A DNA stretch of 51,165 bases from Bacillota bacterium. GTDB lineage: Bacteria > Bacillota > UBA4882 > UBA8346. Shown here piece after piece: positions 7,883 through 16,862 of this stretch. Numbering within the stretch: the stretch's first letter is position 1; each line of letters starts with the position of its first letter. The position numbers and the translations under genes are program-made. The notes beneath the pieces were generated by a model. That model was not told where the DNA came from. It searched no databases and worked only from the letters and a program-made list of their open reading frames with translations. The stretch covers positions 1 to 51,165 of the forward strand of contig JAEZJQ010000013.1 in NCBI GenBank assembly GCA_023436305.1, in the 5' to 3' direction.

Positions 7883-9329
7883 TTCGTCTCTCCTCTAGCA
7901 TATATTTATCTTTCTTGCCATCCGGAATGGTTACCGGATATTCACCATTGAAGCAAGCCACACACACTTCGTCTCCCTTCGGAACCGCCCGGTACAATCC
8001 TTCCAGGGTTAAATAGGTCAAGGAGTCGGCGCCGATATATTGCCTGATCTCCTCCACCGAATGGGATGAGGCAATTAATTCTTTCCGTACCGATGTGTCA
8101 ATCCCATAATAACAGGGATAAGTTGTTGGCGGAGCACTGATACACATGTGAACCTCAGTGGCCCCTCCGGTTTCCCGGAGCATGCGAATGATTTTGCCAC
8201 TGGTGGTACCCCTGACTATGGAATCGTCGATGATAACGATTCGTTTGCCCCTGGTCACACTTTCCACCGGATTCAACTTGATCCGGACCCCGAGATCGCG
8301 CGTCTTCTGGTTTGGTTGGATAAATGTCCGTCCCACGTAAGTGTTTTTAATCAAACCAACATCATACGGAATGCCGGAAGCTTCCGCGAATCCAATTGCG
8401 GTGGATATACCGGTATCCGGAACCGGTATCACTACATCCGCTTTGGCGTGAAATTGTTTGGCAAGTTCCCGTCCCATGGCTTTACGGGCCGCGTGGACAT
8501 TATAACCGTCGATATTACTGTCGGGACGGGCCAAATAGATATATTCAAAAACACATAAAGCATGCCGGGGGGCCTTGGCAAATTGATAACTTTTGATCCC
8601 GTCCCCATTGATTACCACCACTTCACCGGGTTTAATATCCCGGACAAAACGGGCGTCGACGCTTGAAAAAGCGCAGCTTTCCGATGATAAAACATAAGCG
8701 TTGGGCAGTTCGCCCAAACACATGGGGCGGATCCCGTATGAGTCCCGGACCCCGATTAATGTATCCTTGGTCATAATCACCAACGAAAACGAGCCCTTTA
8801 ATACTTGAGCGGCTTTGATGATGGCATCCACCAGAGTATCCTGGCTGTGTCTGGCAATCAGGTTGATAATTACCTCAGTATCAGTGGTCGACTGAAACAC
8901 TGAGCCGTCCATTTCCAGTTCATTCCGCAATTCTTCGGTATTCACTAAATTCCCATTATGGGCTACGGCTAAAATTCCTTTGGAACATCTGGCCATAAGC
9001 GGTTGCGCATTGGCCAGCAGACTGGAGCCGGTGGTGGAGTAACGAACATGGCCGATTCCAATCCGTCCGGTTAACCGGTCCAAAATATCCCGGTTAAAAA
9101 CATTGGAGGTCAAACCCATGTTTTTATGAATTGACATATGACTGCCATCCGAAATAACCATCCCGGCGCTTTCCTGACCACGGTGCTGCAAAGCATACAT
9201 CCCCAGATAAGTCATGGATGAAGCTTCAAAATCCAGATCATTACTATACACTCCGAAGACTCCACAAGCTTCCTCGGGTTTGCCTTCCATCTGATTTAAG
9301 TCTTCCATCGTGTAGTTATTAATTTCCAA
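7875..9329 (-). CDS. purF: Amidophosphoribosyltransferase
   Basis: 484 residues. It makes 5-phosphoribosylamine from PRPP and glutamine, the committed step of purine synthesis. A 21-residue N-terminal propeptide ends just before C22 (E-E-A-C-G-V-F-G), the glutaminase nucleophile after self-cleavage. It is the Bacillus type: four cysteines expected to hold a [4Fe-4S] cluster are visible, in H-A-L-C-V-F-E, in H-M-C-I-S-A-P-P-T-T-Y-P-C and in E-V-C-V-A-C-F. The PRPP loop is V-I-I-D-D-S-I-V-R-G-T-T. The start is a TTG with AAAGGAGC 6-7 nt upstream. It overlaps purM by 8 nt and follows purB after 63 bp. Confidence 0.97.
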   Translation of the reverse strand: MEINNYTMEDLNQMEGKPEEACGVFGVYSNDLDFEASSMTYLGMYALQHRGQESAGMVISDGSHMSIHKNMGLTSNVFNRDILDRLTGRIGIGHVRYSTTGSSLLANAQPLMARCSKGILAVAHNGNLVNTEELRNELEMDGSVFQSTTDTEVIINLIARHSQDTLVDAIIKAAQVLKGSFSLVIMTKDTLIGVRDSYGIRPMCLGELPNAYVLSSESCAFSSVDARFVRDIKPGEVVVINGDGIKSYQFAKAPRHALCVFEYIYLARPDSNIDGYNVHAARKAMGRELAKQFHAKADVVIPVPDTGISTAIGFAEASGIPYDVGLIKNTYVGRTFIQPNQKTRDLGVRIKLNPVESVTRGKRIVIIDDSIVRGTTSGKIIRMLRETGGATEVHMCISAPPTTYPCYYGIDTSVRKELIASSHSVEEIRQYIGADSLTYLTLEGLYRAVPKGDEVCVACFNGEYPVTIPDGKKDKYMLEERRNG

Positions 9330-9392
9330 GGTAATGCTCCTTTGATTAATATGAGCGTTTTATGATTCAACGTTCTTGATACTCTTTATTGA

Positions 9393-10784
9393 TTAAAAAA
9401 GTCTTTTTTCCCACTCATCGCAAATCTGAACCGTTTTCTGCTCAGCCCGTCCCAGATATTTTTCGGGGTTTTCCAAAACCGCGAGTTGCGCCGGGCTCAG
9501 TTTTTCCAAATATGGTACAAGTTCGGTTTTTTCTTTAATAATTTCACGGAGAGTTTTTCCGGTTTTTTGTGATTCTAAAGTTAAAACCCGAACCGCTTCG
9601 TGGGCATCGGGGTGCCCCAGTGAAGCCAGTAAGATATAAAGGGGTTCGGCGATAATCATTTCTTTGGAGGAGTCAAAATTCCGGCCCATCCGTTCCTGAT
9701 CCACCACCAGACGCTGTAATACTTTACTAAGCCGGTCAACCGCCGCCACAAACCCTACCACAATCTCCGGAACGAAACGACCCGAAGCGGAATTCGTCAG
9801 ATCGCGCTGGTGTTCCGAGATTTGATCGGCATATAAAGTAATCATCCGCGGCATGAATTCTTTCCACATGCTTTTAACGTGTTCAAAATTCCACGGATTC
9901 CGTTTATGGGGCATGGTTGAGGAACCAACCTGAGTCGCTTCAAAAACCTCCCCCACCTCACCGATTTCAGACCGTTGCAAATGCCGGATATCATCCGCCA
10001 GGTTAGCCAATACACCAAACGCCGAAATTATGGCATGTACATAATCGGTCAAATATTCGGGTTCTACGATTTGGTTCGAGTAATTGGCGGGTTTCAGGTT
10101 AAGTTCCGCCAGCACCTCCGCCTCAAACTGAAATGGATCGTCAAAAAAGAGCGAACTGGCATTATATGCACCCACCGCACCGGCGATTTTGCCCCGCAAA
10201 TTAGCTGCGGTTTCCCTGATTAATTCGATCCGGGCGCCGAATCGGCTGACGTATTCAGCCATGGCGAAACCAAAGGTAATGGGAACGGCATGTTGGCCAT
10301 GGGTTCTGCCCACTTGCAGGGTGGCTTTTTCACGGCGGGCAATTCCCAGCAATATTTTTTCAAGCTCCAGACATTTGGGGAGCACCAGCTTGGTGGTGGC
10401 TTCCTTAAACCTCATGGCTGTTGCCGAATCCATGATATCCACCGAAGTGGTGGTAAAATGTACGTAAGGACGGGCGGCTGCGCTAACCCGGCGTTGAATA
10501 CAATTGACTAACGCCCGGATATTATGTTTGGTTAATTCCTCCTCCCGGTATACCTCTTCCGGCTGAACCGCAGCACAAGCTTCGGCGATCTCCATCGCCA
10601 AAGCTTCCGGACAGATGCCGCGTCCCGCCAGAACCTTGGCCAGAGCGGCTTCCACTTTCAATTCGTATTGAATATAAGCGTTTTCGGAAAAAAACTCGGA
10701 TAACTGATCAAATAACTTCTGATTGGAAGCATAGTAACGGTGATCCAGCGGGCTTAAACTATTAAAGATATCACGCTGCGGCAA
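9393..10784 (-). CDS. purB: Adenylosuccinate lyase
   Basis: 463 residues. It splits fumarate from SAICAR and from adenylosuccinate, so it serves both IMP and AMP synthesis. The fumarase/aspartase superfamily signature G-S-S-T-M-P-H-K-R-N-P lies at 287-297 with the mobile catalytic serine; G-R-T-H-G-Q-H-A (159-166) holds the acid histidine, and T-T-S-V-D-I-M-D-S precedes it. The start is TTG at 10784 with a GAGGGGG ribosome site just after the U-tract of the riboswitch terminator. It is the first gene of the purine operon, so the riboswitch acts directly on it. Confidence 0.96.
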   Translation of the reverse strand: MPQRDIFNSLSPLDHRYYASNQKLFDQLSEFFSENAYIQYELKVEAALAKVLAGRGICPEALAMEIAEACAAVQPEEVYREEELTKHNIRALVNCIQRRVSAAARPYVHFTTTSVDIMDSATAMRFKEATTKLVLPKCLELEKILLGIARREKATLQVGRTHGQHAVPITFGFAMAEYVSRFGARIELIRETAANLRGKIAGAVGAYNASSLFFDDPFQFEAEVLAELNLKPANYSNQIVEPEYLTDYVHAIISAFGVLANLADDIRHLQRSEIGEVGEVFEATQVGSSTMPHKRNPWNFEHVKSMWKEFMPRMITLYADQISEHQRDLTNSASGRFVPEIVVGFVAAVDRLSKVLQRLVVDQERMGRNFDSSKEMIIAEPLYILLASLGHPDAHEAVRVLTLESQKTGKTLREIIKEKTELVPYLEKLSPAQLAVLENPEKYLGRAEQKTVQICDEWEKRLF

Positions 10785-10799
10785 ATAAAATACCCCCTC

Positions 10800-10908
10800 A
10801 AAAAAATAACCGGACGGATAGGAAACGCGTGTCTCACACGAATTACGTATCAGATTTCCGATTCAATAAAATCGCAAATGATACGTACGAAACCTACCCG
10901 CCCGGGTT
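10800..10908 (-). terminator. Riboswitch-controlled intrinsic terminator of the purine operon
   Basis: On the minus strand AACCCGGGCGGGTAGG (10908-10893, the 3' strand of the aptamer) pairs with CCTATCCGTCCGGTT (10822-10808) over about 15 bp, followed by ATTTTTTT. The loop contains a perfect 9-bp hairpin, TACGTATCA/TGATACGTA (10887-10879 with 10852-10844). Because the terminator uses aptamer bases, a ligand-bound aptamer would block termination (ON switch). Confidence 0.85.
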
Positions 10909-11020
10909 TTTATCCCTCTACGGTGTAACATTGTTATGCCGTTAAACCTAGACAATGCCTGCGCCACTTGGTCCAGGCCTATTAAAACGAGTTGTATAGC
11001 GGAACCCTAGGCGCACTTCC
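10888..11020 (-). promoter_or_regulatory. ykkC-family riboswitch aptamer, PRPP-type by context and sequence
   Basis: Minus-strand RNA begins GGAAGTGCGCCTAGGGTTCCGC and contains CTGGACCAAGTG, TTACACCG, AGAGGGATA and GGGCGGGTAGGTTTCG in order. CTAGGGTTCCG plus the GTCC(A)AG-like segment is the ykkC core; the 3' block ACACCG-AGAGGGATA-GCCC/GGGCGGGTAGGTTTC is what PRPP aptamers (subtype 2b) show. ykkC subtypes for guanidine, ppGpp and ADP share the core, so the assignment rests on the 3' block and on the purine operon downstream. No guanine aptamer is present in tandem. Confidence 0.88.
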
Positions 11021-11045
11021 ATTATTTTATTTTTTAGACATCATT

Positions 11046-11075
11046 ATTTTAACAAAATCCAAAGGGAGTTGTCAA
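11046..11075 (-). promoter_or_regulatory. Sigma-A-like promoter of the purine operon
   Basis: TTGACA (11075-11070) and TAAAAT (11051-11046) with an 18-bp spacer; the start would fall about 15-20 nt before the riboswitch aptamer. Confidence 0.7.
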
Positions 11076-11136
11076 CTTATACTGATTTTTAATTCGTTTC
11101 TTTATGAATGTGCCGGTATTCGATGATCTGTTCCGT

Positions 11137-11526
11137 CTATCGCACCCATATTTTGATGAGAAATCGTGAAAATTGCATGCCGGTAAAAACCAGCCCAATC
11201 CCTAATAGATTACTCACCAGTATATTCAATAATCCGGCCTTGACTTCTCCTGTTCGTAGCAGACTTAAAGTTTCCAGGCTATAGGTGGAGAAAGTGGTGT
11301 ATGCGCCCAAAAAACCAATAGTGATGATGTTGCGCCATTCGGCGGGTATCATTGCTCTATCGAAAAGCTCAAAGAAAAAACCAATCAAAAATGAACCGGT
11401 TAAATTGATTACCAGGGTTCCCCATGGGAAAATCCCTTGAATGCTTTGGGAAATATATTTGGATAATCCGTAACGGGTCAATGCCCCAAGAGAACCGCCA
11501 ATAACGATAAATAATATCTGTTGCAT
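11137..11526 (-). CDS. crcB: Fluoride ion channel CrcB/FluC
   Basis: 129 residues with four membrane segments, the size of Fluc fluoride channels, which work as antiparallel dimers to expel fluoride. Motifs: G-G-S-L-G-A-L-T-R-Y at the N-terminus, T-L-V-I-N-L-T-G-S-F-L-I-G (with the conserved polar asparagine) and G-F-L-G-A-Y-T-T-F-S-T-Y-S (the phenylalanine box and Na+ site region). I start at ATG 11526 because AAGGAGG lies 4 nt upstream; an in-frame codon at 11568 would add 14 non-family residues. It is a single copy here, whereas many Firmicutes carry a tandem pair. No fluoride riboswitch is seen upstream. Confidence 0.93.
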   Translation of the reverse strand: MQQILFIVIGGSLGALTRYGLSKYISQSIQGIFPWGTLVINLTGSFLIGFFFELFDRAMIPAEWRNIITIGFLGAYTTFSTYSLETLSLLRTGEVKAGLLNILVSNLLGIGLVFTGMQFSRFLIKIWVR

Positions 11527-11616
11527 GGGACCTCCTTGAAATAATTTAATTATCTTCGCTTTTTGCATCCAAAATTCCTACAAAAAATATTATTACAATG
11601 GATAAGTTTCACGAAT

Positions 11617-11666
11617 TAAAAAAGCTTCCCATTTTTGACCTGTAAAGGCAACGGGAAGCTTTTGGG
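11617..11666 (-). terminator. Intrinsic terminator after the polysaccharide operon
   Basis: AAAGCTTCCC (11621-11630) and GGGAAGCTTT (11653-11662) form a 10-bp stem; on the minus strand the 3' arm is followed by TTTAATTC. It lies about 45 nt past the phosphoglycosyl transferase stop. The opposite strand also shows a short T-run, so it may work both ways. Confidence 0.8.
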
Positions 11667-11709
11667 TTTCATTGCTCAGTATTGAATCGTATTTTAAAAT
11701 CCTTTACGC

Positions 11710-12486
11710 TTACCATTTCATATATAATTTTCGTTGTTCCTTTTTCCAGATTGAGGTGAAGATTATTCGGGCTAAATATACAAATGTCAATAAAATAATT
11801 TTAAAATCCAACCATACATTATGAACAAACACATAATACACGTAATAATGAAGTTTCATCGGCAGAATATGTTTATCATACAAGTATTTGGGGTTGGACG
11901 CCACACTTAACATTTCGTTTTCATCAATATAGGCAATGGAGGCCAATCCCGTAATCCCGGGGGGCACTGACAAAACAATATTTTTTACCGAAGCCGGATA
12001 TTGGGCCACAATTCGTGGAACCATCGCCCGGGGACCGACCAAACTCATATCACCCTTGATTACGTTAAAAAGCTGCGGCAATTCATCAATTTTAAATTTC
12101 CGTAAAATTTTCCCGATTCGGGTGATGCAATTATCATTATCGGCTACAAAATATTTGCCTAAATTTTCGGTTCCATCCAGCATGGTTCGGAATTTATAAA
12201 TATTAAACAACCGGCCTTGTATTCCCACCCGCTTTTGTTTGAAAATGGCCGGTCCCGGTGAATCTAGCCGAATCAAGACGGAAATTATGACAAATAGCGG
12301 TAAACAAATAATTAACACTGGAATGGTTAATCCCAGATCAAAAATACGCTTGGCGAGCAAGGAGACGAGGCTTTGCCGGTAGGTTAGAAATACTTCGTCA
12401 ACATCGGGAAATTCGGATGGAAGAGGACATTCAGTAAAGCGGTTTTGTTGAATTCGGTGTAAAATTTGTTCAACATTGGCAGCCAT
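11710..12486 (-). CDS. Initiating phosphoglycosyl transferase (bacterial sugar transferase family)
   Basis: 258 residues. It should transfer a sugar-1-phosphate from a UDP-sugar to undecaprenyl phosphate at the inner membrane face, the first step of repeat-unit assembly. The PF02397-type core is complete: K-R-I-F-D followed by one hydrophobic re-entrant segment (about 48-70), F-K-Q-K-R-V-G, Y-K-F-R-T-M, D-E-L-P-Q-L-F-N-V (catalytic D-E) and G-D-M-S-L-V-G-P-R. It is a short single-segment member without the multi-pass N-terminal domain of WbaP. The C-terminus has another hydrophobic stretch near 225-245. AAGGAG lies 6 nt before the ATG. It is the last gene of the operon, separated from the preceding gene by 228 bp of AT-rich DNA. 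The sugar moved cannot be inferred from sequence. Confidence 0.9.
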   Translation of the reverse strand: MAANVEQILHRIQQNRFTECPLPSEFPDVDEVFLTYRQSLVSLLAKRIFDLGLTIPVLIICLPLFVIISVLIRLDSPGPAIFKQKRVGIQGRLFNIYKFRTMLDGTENLGKYFVADNDNCITRIGKILRKFKIDELPQLFNVIKGDMSLVGPRAMVPRIVAQYPASVKNIVLSVPPGITGLASIAYIDENEMLSVASNPKYLYDKHILPMKLHYYVYYVFVHNVWLDFKIILLTFVYLARIIFTSIWKKEQRKLYMKW

Positions 12487-12714
12487 TGAATTACTCCTTT
12501 ATGATATTCAAAACCATATTAAAATGGGGTGTGAAAATTTGAGTATTTCGCGGTGCGCAAGTTGATTTTCATTGGTGTTTACAATGAGTTATATAAACTC
12601 CCATAATCTAATTTTCGGCAAAGTATCCGGTGATCTTTAGGTAAGACACTCTATAATTTAAATTATTTTTTAAATATAAACTTGAAAATTTACCACTTTC
12701 TACTAAAATAAAAG

Positions 12715-14007
12715 TTAATTCAAATTTACCGGCGTATTCCGGTTCACAGCCCGCCCGCTTTGATAACGGGGGGACCGCTTGTTTTGATCAGCAATGGCAA
12801 TTGCCAGGATTTCTTCATAATGGCGGGCCAGCACCCGGCGATTAAAATACCGGGCTACGAATTTCCGGCCATTTTGGCCCATTTGTTGGCGTAACACCGC
12901 GTTCTCGGATAAGTTTCGCACCGCCATTTCCAATGCCGGCAAGTCCTCCTGGGCGACAATCACCGCCGCGCCGGAACTTTCCAAAATCCGGGCTGCTTCG
13001 CCCTCCAAGCAGGCAATAATGGGCCGGCTCCCAGCCATAATTTCAAAAATTTTGGAGGGGATAAATTGGGAAAACAAAGCTACTTTTTTTAAAGAAACCA
13101 GGCATATATCCGCCAAGGCATAAATCTCGGGCATCATCTCCCGGGGCTGGCCCGGCTGGAATAATACGTTTTCCAAATTCAATTTGGCGGCCATAGCTTT
13201 TAAATCTTCTTTTTTGGCCCCTTCACCAACAAACAAAAACAATAAATTTTTACAATTCCGGCATCTTTCGGCCACCTGCAAAATGAACTCAAGGGAATGG
13301 GAGATGCCCAAGGCTCCACTATAAAGAACCACCCGTTTCCCTTCCAAATGATATTTTTGTTTTACCGGCTCCGCTTCAAGTTTTCCAAACCGCTCGGGAT
13401 CGACTCCATTATAAACAACCTCAATCTTGGATGCAGAGACGCCGCGCCCGATTAAATTCTCTTTGAAAGCTTCGGTAACCACCACTATTTTTTGAGCGCG
13501 CCGGTACAGAAACAGCTCCCAGGACTCCAGAATTTTAAGGACTCGTTTCGACTTGAGGACACCTAGTTCGGCAATGGCTGCCGGCCAAAGATCGCGGACT
13601 TCAAAAACGAATGGTATTCTTTTAAAGCGGCTGATCACCAACCCGGAAAATGCCGCAAAAAAAGCCGGCGAACTGGCGATGACGATATCCGGTTTCGTAA
13701 GACGGGGTAAGCTGAAGATTACGGAGGATAACATAAAAGACAAATGGCAGAGGGTACGCCGCCACACTCCCTTGTTGGGAGTCGCCAGCACGAAATTGCG
13801 GAACACCTGGATGCCTTCATACATTTCCCGCATGAAGAACCGGCCCCGGTAATTTTTGGGTATCACTCCGGTGGGATGGTTGGGAAAACAGGTGACCACG
13901 GTGACTTGATGACCCATTTTCACCCATTCGGCGGATGTTTCCAGCACCCTGGCCGACGGCGCTCCGATCTCGGGATAGAAATACTGGCATAGATAGACGA
14001 TATTCAT
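12715..14007 (-). CDS. Glycosyltransferase family 4 (WbuB-like)
   Basis: 430 residues of the GT-B fold. The N-terminus M-N-I-V-Y-L-C-Q-Y-F-Y-P-E-I-G-A-P-S-A-R is typical of the WbuB/ColA-like GT4 branch used in capsule and O-antigen synthesis. E-V-R-D-L-W-P lies in the acceptor domain. The donor domain carries V-V-Y-N-G-V-D-P-E-R-F and then P-S-K-I-F-E-I-M-A-G-S-R-P-I-I-A, where the family's E-x7-E nucleotide-sugar motif would be; the second glutamate position is shifted to G-E-A-A. A GGAGG site precedes the ATG. No signal peptide; expected to work at the inner membrane face, adding one sugar to the lipid-linked repeat unit. Confidence 0.9.
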   Translation of the reverse strand: MNIVYLCQYFYPEIGAPSARVLETSAEWVKMGHQVTVVTCFPNHPTGVIPKNYRGRFFMREMYEGIQVFRNFVLATPNKGVWRRTLCHLSFMLSSVIFSLPRLTKPDIVIASSPAFFAAFSGLVISRFKRIPFVFEVRDLWPAAIAELGVLKSKRVLKILESWELFLYRRAQKIVVVTEAFKENLIGRGVSASKIEVVYNGVDPERFGKLEAEPVKQKYHLEGKRVVLYSGALGISHSLEFILQVAERCRNCKNLLFLFVGEGAKKEDLKAMAAKLNLENVLFQPGQPREMMPEIYALADICLVSLKKVALFSQFIPSKIFEIMAGSRPIIACLEGEAARILESSGAAVIVAQEDLPALEMAVRNLSENAVLRQQMGQNGRKFVARYFNRRVLARHYEEILAIAIADQNKRSPRYQSGRAVNRNTPVNLN

Positions 14008-14083
14008 CCAAAAACCTCCGTTATTGACAATAATTCAGCCGGCATGTTTCATCCGCGAAGGATAAGTCAGCAGTTAAAGTTGG

Positions 14084-16108
14084 CTAACGAATCAGTGATT
14101 TATAATGAAATCCGTTAATTATTACCTTGTCACCGGAAATCTCAATTTGGGGATCTGGTCTAGCCGGTGGGCAGATTACATATCCGAAAAAGGATTTCGG
14201 AGAATTCACGGCCTTTTTTAAAACCGCCACATCATTCTCCTCAAGCTGTCCGAACCTCTCGGCGCAATAACCCCGGGGGATATTCTTCCCGCCCCGGATG
14301 ACCCGTACTTCATCAACACTTAGCGGCAATATTTTCGCTTTTAATGCCGAATCTTTATATACGTAAATACCGTTCCTTTCAATGGCCGTGTTCAGGTGTT
14401 TTTCAAAATGGATAAAGCTTTTCAGAGAATGGGTGGTCAAGCCGTCCGAATGAATGAAATCCATAACCAGCCACAGACTTTTGGCGATAAAAATGATTTT
14501 CCGGGTATGCAATAATTTAAATGAAGCGGTGGGGGCTAGATCGATGATTCCTTGAAACACTGGATTTTGGTACTCATCCAGGGCCAATCCCGCCGATATC
14601 CGCCGGGCCCGTTTTCCCACCCGAAAACTCCCCCAACATTGGGCTTGTTCGATATCATCAACCATTACGGTGTTATGGGCCGAAGTACCCCGGAAATATT
14701 GCCGCCATTTCCCGGCGGCGTACTCCAAAACCCCGGAATCGACAACGAGCCGCTCTCCGGCCAATGACAATTCGTAGCTTGACATATCACAATGGCCGTG
14801 GGCGGGCAATGTATCCGGCCCGAAATCACCCCCATCCACCACCAGAAAATCTTCGCTCCCATTGCGGATGACAAAATAACCGCTATCACTGAAATGGATC
14901 ATTGCCGGCCGGGTAAACAAACCGGCGGTATTGCCGCGGGTTTGTTTCATCCTGGTGATTAACCGGTTTCCGCCGATGAAAAACAGATATGGATCATTTA
15001 ATGAATCATCATGATTTTCAAAGGAGTATCCGGCCAAATTCCCAATAGCCATGATTAAATCCTTTGGATCCATGGCGATCCCCAGGGCCGAGTCCCCGAA
15101 AAGAGTCATGGTCCCATCGGGATGGAGTTGATTGCCAATAAAACCGGACATTTTAACTAGATTATCCAACAATGCATCCGCAAACGGCGAAGGCTTATTG
15201 TTTTCCCGGGTTGACACCAGATATATTTCCAATAAGTCTTGCATAACCTGGCAGTGATACATTGGGCTTAGTTCAAAATGCCCGCCGTCCGGGAGAATTT
15301 GGCGTTTCATCTCCGTCTGTAACAATTTTTCGGCCAATGCCATCCATCTCCGGGCAAGTCCGCCACTGAAAAACTGTCCGGCCAGCCATAAGGCTTTTAA
15401 ATTTTTAAGCAAATGGTTGCCCCGGATGTCGTATTCCAAATTATGAGCCAGGAATAATTCTTGTTTAATAATCTGAAACTGTAATAAATCCCTGAATTGA
15501 ATATCGGTAGCCAGTTCGGTTTCGAATAGTCCGGAGGCGTACATCCAACTTACCATCCGGATCGACACCGCGTAACAATTCCAGCCATTCCCGGTGCCGA
15601 TAGGATTGGCGGCCAGCCAATCCAAAACCAGGGCTTTAAATTTCTCGTAATAACGTTGGTCGTCCTTTACAGTGAGCCGCTGGGCTAACCCTAAGTCCAG
15701 GGCGTACTCAAAATAATGCAGGTTTAAATTCCATAATAATGACGACTGTGGCTCATGCCAGGCTATGGGGTCCATAGTTTGGGTATATCCCAGGAACGTG
15801 AACCGGTTGGCTAAAATCTCGTCGGCTTTGGTGAATATCCGGCCATGAAGAGAACGTCCGCTAATAAAATCAGAGATTTGAACGATACCGGTGAGGAGGT
15901 TCGTCTCGGAAGCAGTAATTTTACTGTTGTAATAATGCGTAAGCAAATCATAGCAACCATTCATCAACCTGCCACCCAAGAAGCCGGACATGAACTTTCG
16001 TTTCGTCATGAATAACAATCGATATCCGATTTGCCGGATTTCGAAATATTTCAATGTTTGATAGAACTGGACAAGCCATCTGACAGTCGAATGGTTTTTG
16101 CCGGTCAA
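14084..16108 (-). CDS. Heparinase II/III family protein (copy in second triad)
   Basis: 674 residues. An N-terminal alpha/alpha-toroid of about 400 residues (with R-G-N-H-L-L-K-N at 229-236) precedes a beta-sandwich domain with the heparinase II/III active-site cluster H437-G-H439-C-D441 and G-T-S-A-H-N-T-V-M-V-D. Characterised relatives cleave uronic-acid polysaccharides by beta-elimination; relatives in capsule loci have no proven activity. No signal peptide is visible, unlike secreted lyases. The TTG start overlaps the preceding methyltransferase stop by 4 nt (TTGA). A paralogue of the same length is encoded at 23335-25362. Possible roles are quality control or editing of the polymer, or a modified non-lyase function. 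Confidence 0.88.
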   Translation of the reverse strand: MTGKNHSTVRWLVQFYQTLKYFEIRQIGYRLLFMTKRKFMSGFLGGRLMNGCYDLLTHYYNSKITASETNLLTGIVQISDFISGRSLHGRIFTKADEILANRFTFLGYTQTMDPIAWHEPQSSLLWNLNLHYFEYALDLGLAQRLTVKDDQRYYEKFKALVLDWLAANPIGTGNGWNCYAVSIRMVSWMYASGLFETELATDIQFRDLLQFQIIKQELFLAHNLEYDIRGNHLLKNLKALWLAGQFFSGGLARRWMALAEKLLQTEMKRQILPDGGHFELSPMYHCQVMQDLLEIYLVSTRENNKPSPFADALLDNLVKMSGFIGNQLHPDGTMTLFGDSALGIAMDPKDLIMAIGNLAGYSFENHDDSLNDPYLFFIGGNRLITRMKQTRGNTAGLFTRPAMIHFSDSGYFVIRNGSEDFLVVDGGDFGPDTLPAHGHCDMSSYELSLAGERLVVDSGVLEYAAGKWRQYFRGTSAHNTVMVDDIEQAQCWGSFRVGKRARRISAGLALDEYQNPVFQGIIDLAPTASFKLLHTRKIIFIAKSLWLVMDFIHSDGLTTHSLKSFIHFEKHLNTAIERNGIYVYKDSALKAKILPLSVDEVRVIRGGKNIPRGYCAERFGQLEENDVAVLKKAVNSPKSFFGYVICPPARPDPQIEISGDKVIINGFHYKSLIR

Positions 16109-16839
16109 AATCTCCGACCTCCGCTACTCTTTCTAAAACGGCTAATCATCACCACTTTCAAACAATCAAGATGAAGTAAGTCCACCATCCGCTCATAAAA
16201 AATCCCTAAAATGTAAAGTATCGAATTGCTGCGCAGATACTCCGGCCTTCCTTCGTAACGCCGGATATCATCCACTTCGAACCCGGCTTTCCTGGCCACC
16301 CATATCTGCGCTTGTTTTGAATTCACCCGGTAGTAAGTTGGAAACGAATCCTGTTCGGTAATTCCGTATATCCGTAAAAAAAGTTTATGAAACCAATCCG
16401 GCGTGATTCTCGCGATGAACGGGACATAGTGAAATTGATTGGGGGTCTTGGTGATAAACAGTCCGCCCGGTTTAAGCACCCGGTTGACCTCTTGAAAAAA
16501 CGGAATTGGCTCCCGCAAATGCTCCAAAACATTACAACTAATGACCACGTCAAATTGGGCGTCGGCAAAAACCGGCATGGATTCCCCATTCCCAACAAAC
16601 GCCTCATCCAAATGGGAATTTTGTAAAACTCTGGGGTCGGGATCGATACCGTACACTTTTTTTACCAAGCCTTTGAAGTTGATCCCCCGGAATATGCCGG
16701 AACCGGCTCCCAGATCCAGCAAGATACAGTCATGATCAATATGCCGCAAAATTTCATCCCGGAATATTTTATGATCCCAATTATCGGTTAGGTTTTTATA
16801 AAAGATTCGATTGAGGAATTCCACGATTCTTTTTGACAA
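16105..16839 (-). CDS. SAM-dependent methyltransferase
   Basis: 244 residues, class I Rossmann methyltransferase. Motif I is I-L-L-D-L-G-A-G-S-G near residue 40; V-V-I-S-C-N-V-L-E-H-L-R (motif IV region) and L-K-P-G-G-L-F-I-T-K-T-P follow. Such enzymes in surface-polysaccharide operons often methylate sugar hydroxyls or a terminal group, but the acceptor is not readable. The start is TTG with AAGGTG about 10 nt upstream. It overlaps the heparinase-like gene downstream by 4 nt, implying coupled translation. Confidence 0.85.
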   Translation of the reverse strand: MSKRIVEFLNRIFYKNLTDNWDHKIFRDEILRHIDHDCILLDLGAGSGIFRGINFKGLVKKVYGIDPDPRVLQNSHLDEAFVGNGESMPVFADAQFDVVISCNVLEHLREPIPFFQEVNRVLKPGGLFITKTPNQFHYVPFIARITPDWFHKLFLRIYGITEQDSFPTYYRVNSKQAQIWVARKAGFEVDDIRRYEGRPEYLRSNSILYILGIFYERMVDLLHLDCLKVVMISRFRKSSGGRRF

Positions 16840-16862
16840 AGCATGATCACACCTTCAATAAT

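Noticed and set aside
11021..11130. Possible guanine aptamer in tandem with the PRPP-type aptamer
   Set aside because: The conserved loop sequences of purine aptamers are absent; the space holds only the promoter.
11527..11616. Possible fluoride riboswitch upstream of crcB
   Set aside because: None of the conserved crcB-motif blocks can be found; the sequence is AT-rich with only a ribosome site.
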